DNA of 64,000 bases from contig JAVDOI010000007.1 of NCBI GenBank assembly GCA_032191485.1, forward strand, positions 12,120,680 to 12,184,679, given 5' to 3'. A program made the position numbers and the translations under genes. The notes under the pieces were generated by a model, which searched no databases, had not been told where the DNA came from, and saw only the letters and a list, made by a program, of their open reading frames with translations. The DNA is from Leptoclinus maculatus. Its lineage: Eukaryota > Chordata > Actinopteri > Perciformes > Stichaeidae. This document shows positions 63,251-64,000 of the stretch, one piece after another. Positions within the stretch are counted from its first letter, which is position 1. Every line of letters starts with the position of its first letter.

Positions 63251-64000
63251 CTGGAAGGAAATGGCAAACACCACCACGAAGCTGCAGAACACAGACAAAT
63301 AATTTAAAAAAGGAAAGGAGAAAGGAGTCTTTATTATTCGATTTCAGTTGCGTACATGCTGGATTAAAATCGAAATCCTCTTTTCCTACATCAGCACGGC
63401 GCTGTAGTGAAATCAATTACTGTATGGCCCATTGACTATGTGCTATAAACACAGTCAATCAGTACTTGTCAGTTCTGTGTAATAACGTCATGCTGTTATG
63501 CAGATATCAATGTTTATTTTTACGGTTTAGAGAGTTTGCGTTCCCCTAATGGTGTGAGATGATGATATGTCAATTCATGCTTGAGTGCACTGGCGTGACC
63601 AAATGAATATTCATCAGCATGAGTCTTAACAGGTAGCATTTGGAAATCAACACGTAAGACAAGAGTGTGTATTTCTGTATGTCTGCATTAGTTATTATAA
63701 GACTTGTTTTTGCAGAGACATTTATGCATGCATTTTCAATTTAAATTGTGAAAGATGAAGGGTATTATACAGTGATGTAAAACTGTCCTTTTGTAAGTGA
63801 ATCAGTATGCTTTCATGCATGCATCCCCCCTACTTTTCAGCAATTCAAAGATATAAGGTACACTGACAATACAATTTTTTATATTGCTCTGCCTTATTGT
63901 GTTCTTCAGTACCAGGCAATTATACCTATTGAGGCAACAATAAAGAATCCGACATAGAGTGTTTGGTGATAACCACAAGGGGATTGGCCAAATGTGAATA
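63251..64000 (-). other. Intron upstream of exon 1 in window
   Basis: 750 bp. I looked for the missing N-terminal half of repeat W1 and did not find a cadherin motif with usable splice sites. The next exon should lie beyond base 64000. Confidence 0.7.

Overview
The window is vertebrate, almost certainly teleost (percomorph-like) genomic DNA. It has AT-rich introns, long CA/GT microsatellites, several dispersed repeat families I recognise from fish genomes, and one multi-exon gene with canonical GT/AG splicing. There is no sign of operons or bacterial genes.

The window is dominated by one minus-strand gene covering about 49 kb (63250 down to 14172). I resolved 30 coding exons. All 29 junctions keep reading phase, and the joined exons total 7284 nt (2427 codons plus a stop) without an internal stop. 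The 5' end lies beyond base 64000. The product is a type III classic cadherin, the DN-cadherin / chick Hz-cadherin / 'neural-cadherin-like' family. Domains in order: the end of one cadherin repeat, 13 further repeats (called W2-W14 here; W14 is the divergent membrane-proximal one), the non-chordate-type membrane-proximal region, a Cys-rich/EGF segment, laminin G 1, EGF, laminin G 2, EGF, one transmembrane helix split by an intron, and a cytoplasmic tail. The juxtamembrane p120-catenin motif is excellent. The distal beta-catenin-binding region is strongly degenerate.

Layout. 1-12.4 kb: 3' flank with microsatellites, teleost repeat fragments and a satellite-like AT-rich tract, and no supported gene. 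12.38-12.61 kb: two small minus-strand candidate exons that would splice in phase to the last cadherin exon. 14.2-15.5 kb: cytoplasmic exons. 15.5-22.4 kb: one large intron with a decayed L2-type LINE, a GC-rich unexplained patch and a 479-bp element with 47-bp perfect terminal inverted repeats and TTA target duplications. 22.4-39.8 kb: EGF, laminin G, Cys-rich and membrane-proximal exons. 40.5-42.1 kb: a single 1609-nt exon coding five cadherin repeats. 42.6-63.3 kb: fourteen smaller exons for the upstream repeats, with a hAT-type element in one intron and dinucleotide repeats close to two splice sites. 63.25-64 kb: intron.

The gene should encode a large single-pass, calcium-dependent homophilic adhesion protein. 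The extracellular chain of cadherin repeats does the recognition, and the short tail links to p120-catenin and perhaps only weakly to beta-catenin. Positions come from reading splice signals by eye and checking phase. They were not confirmed with transcripts or homology searches.
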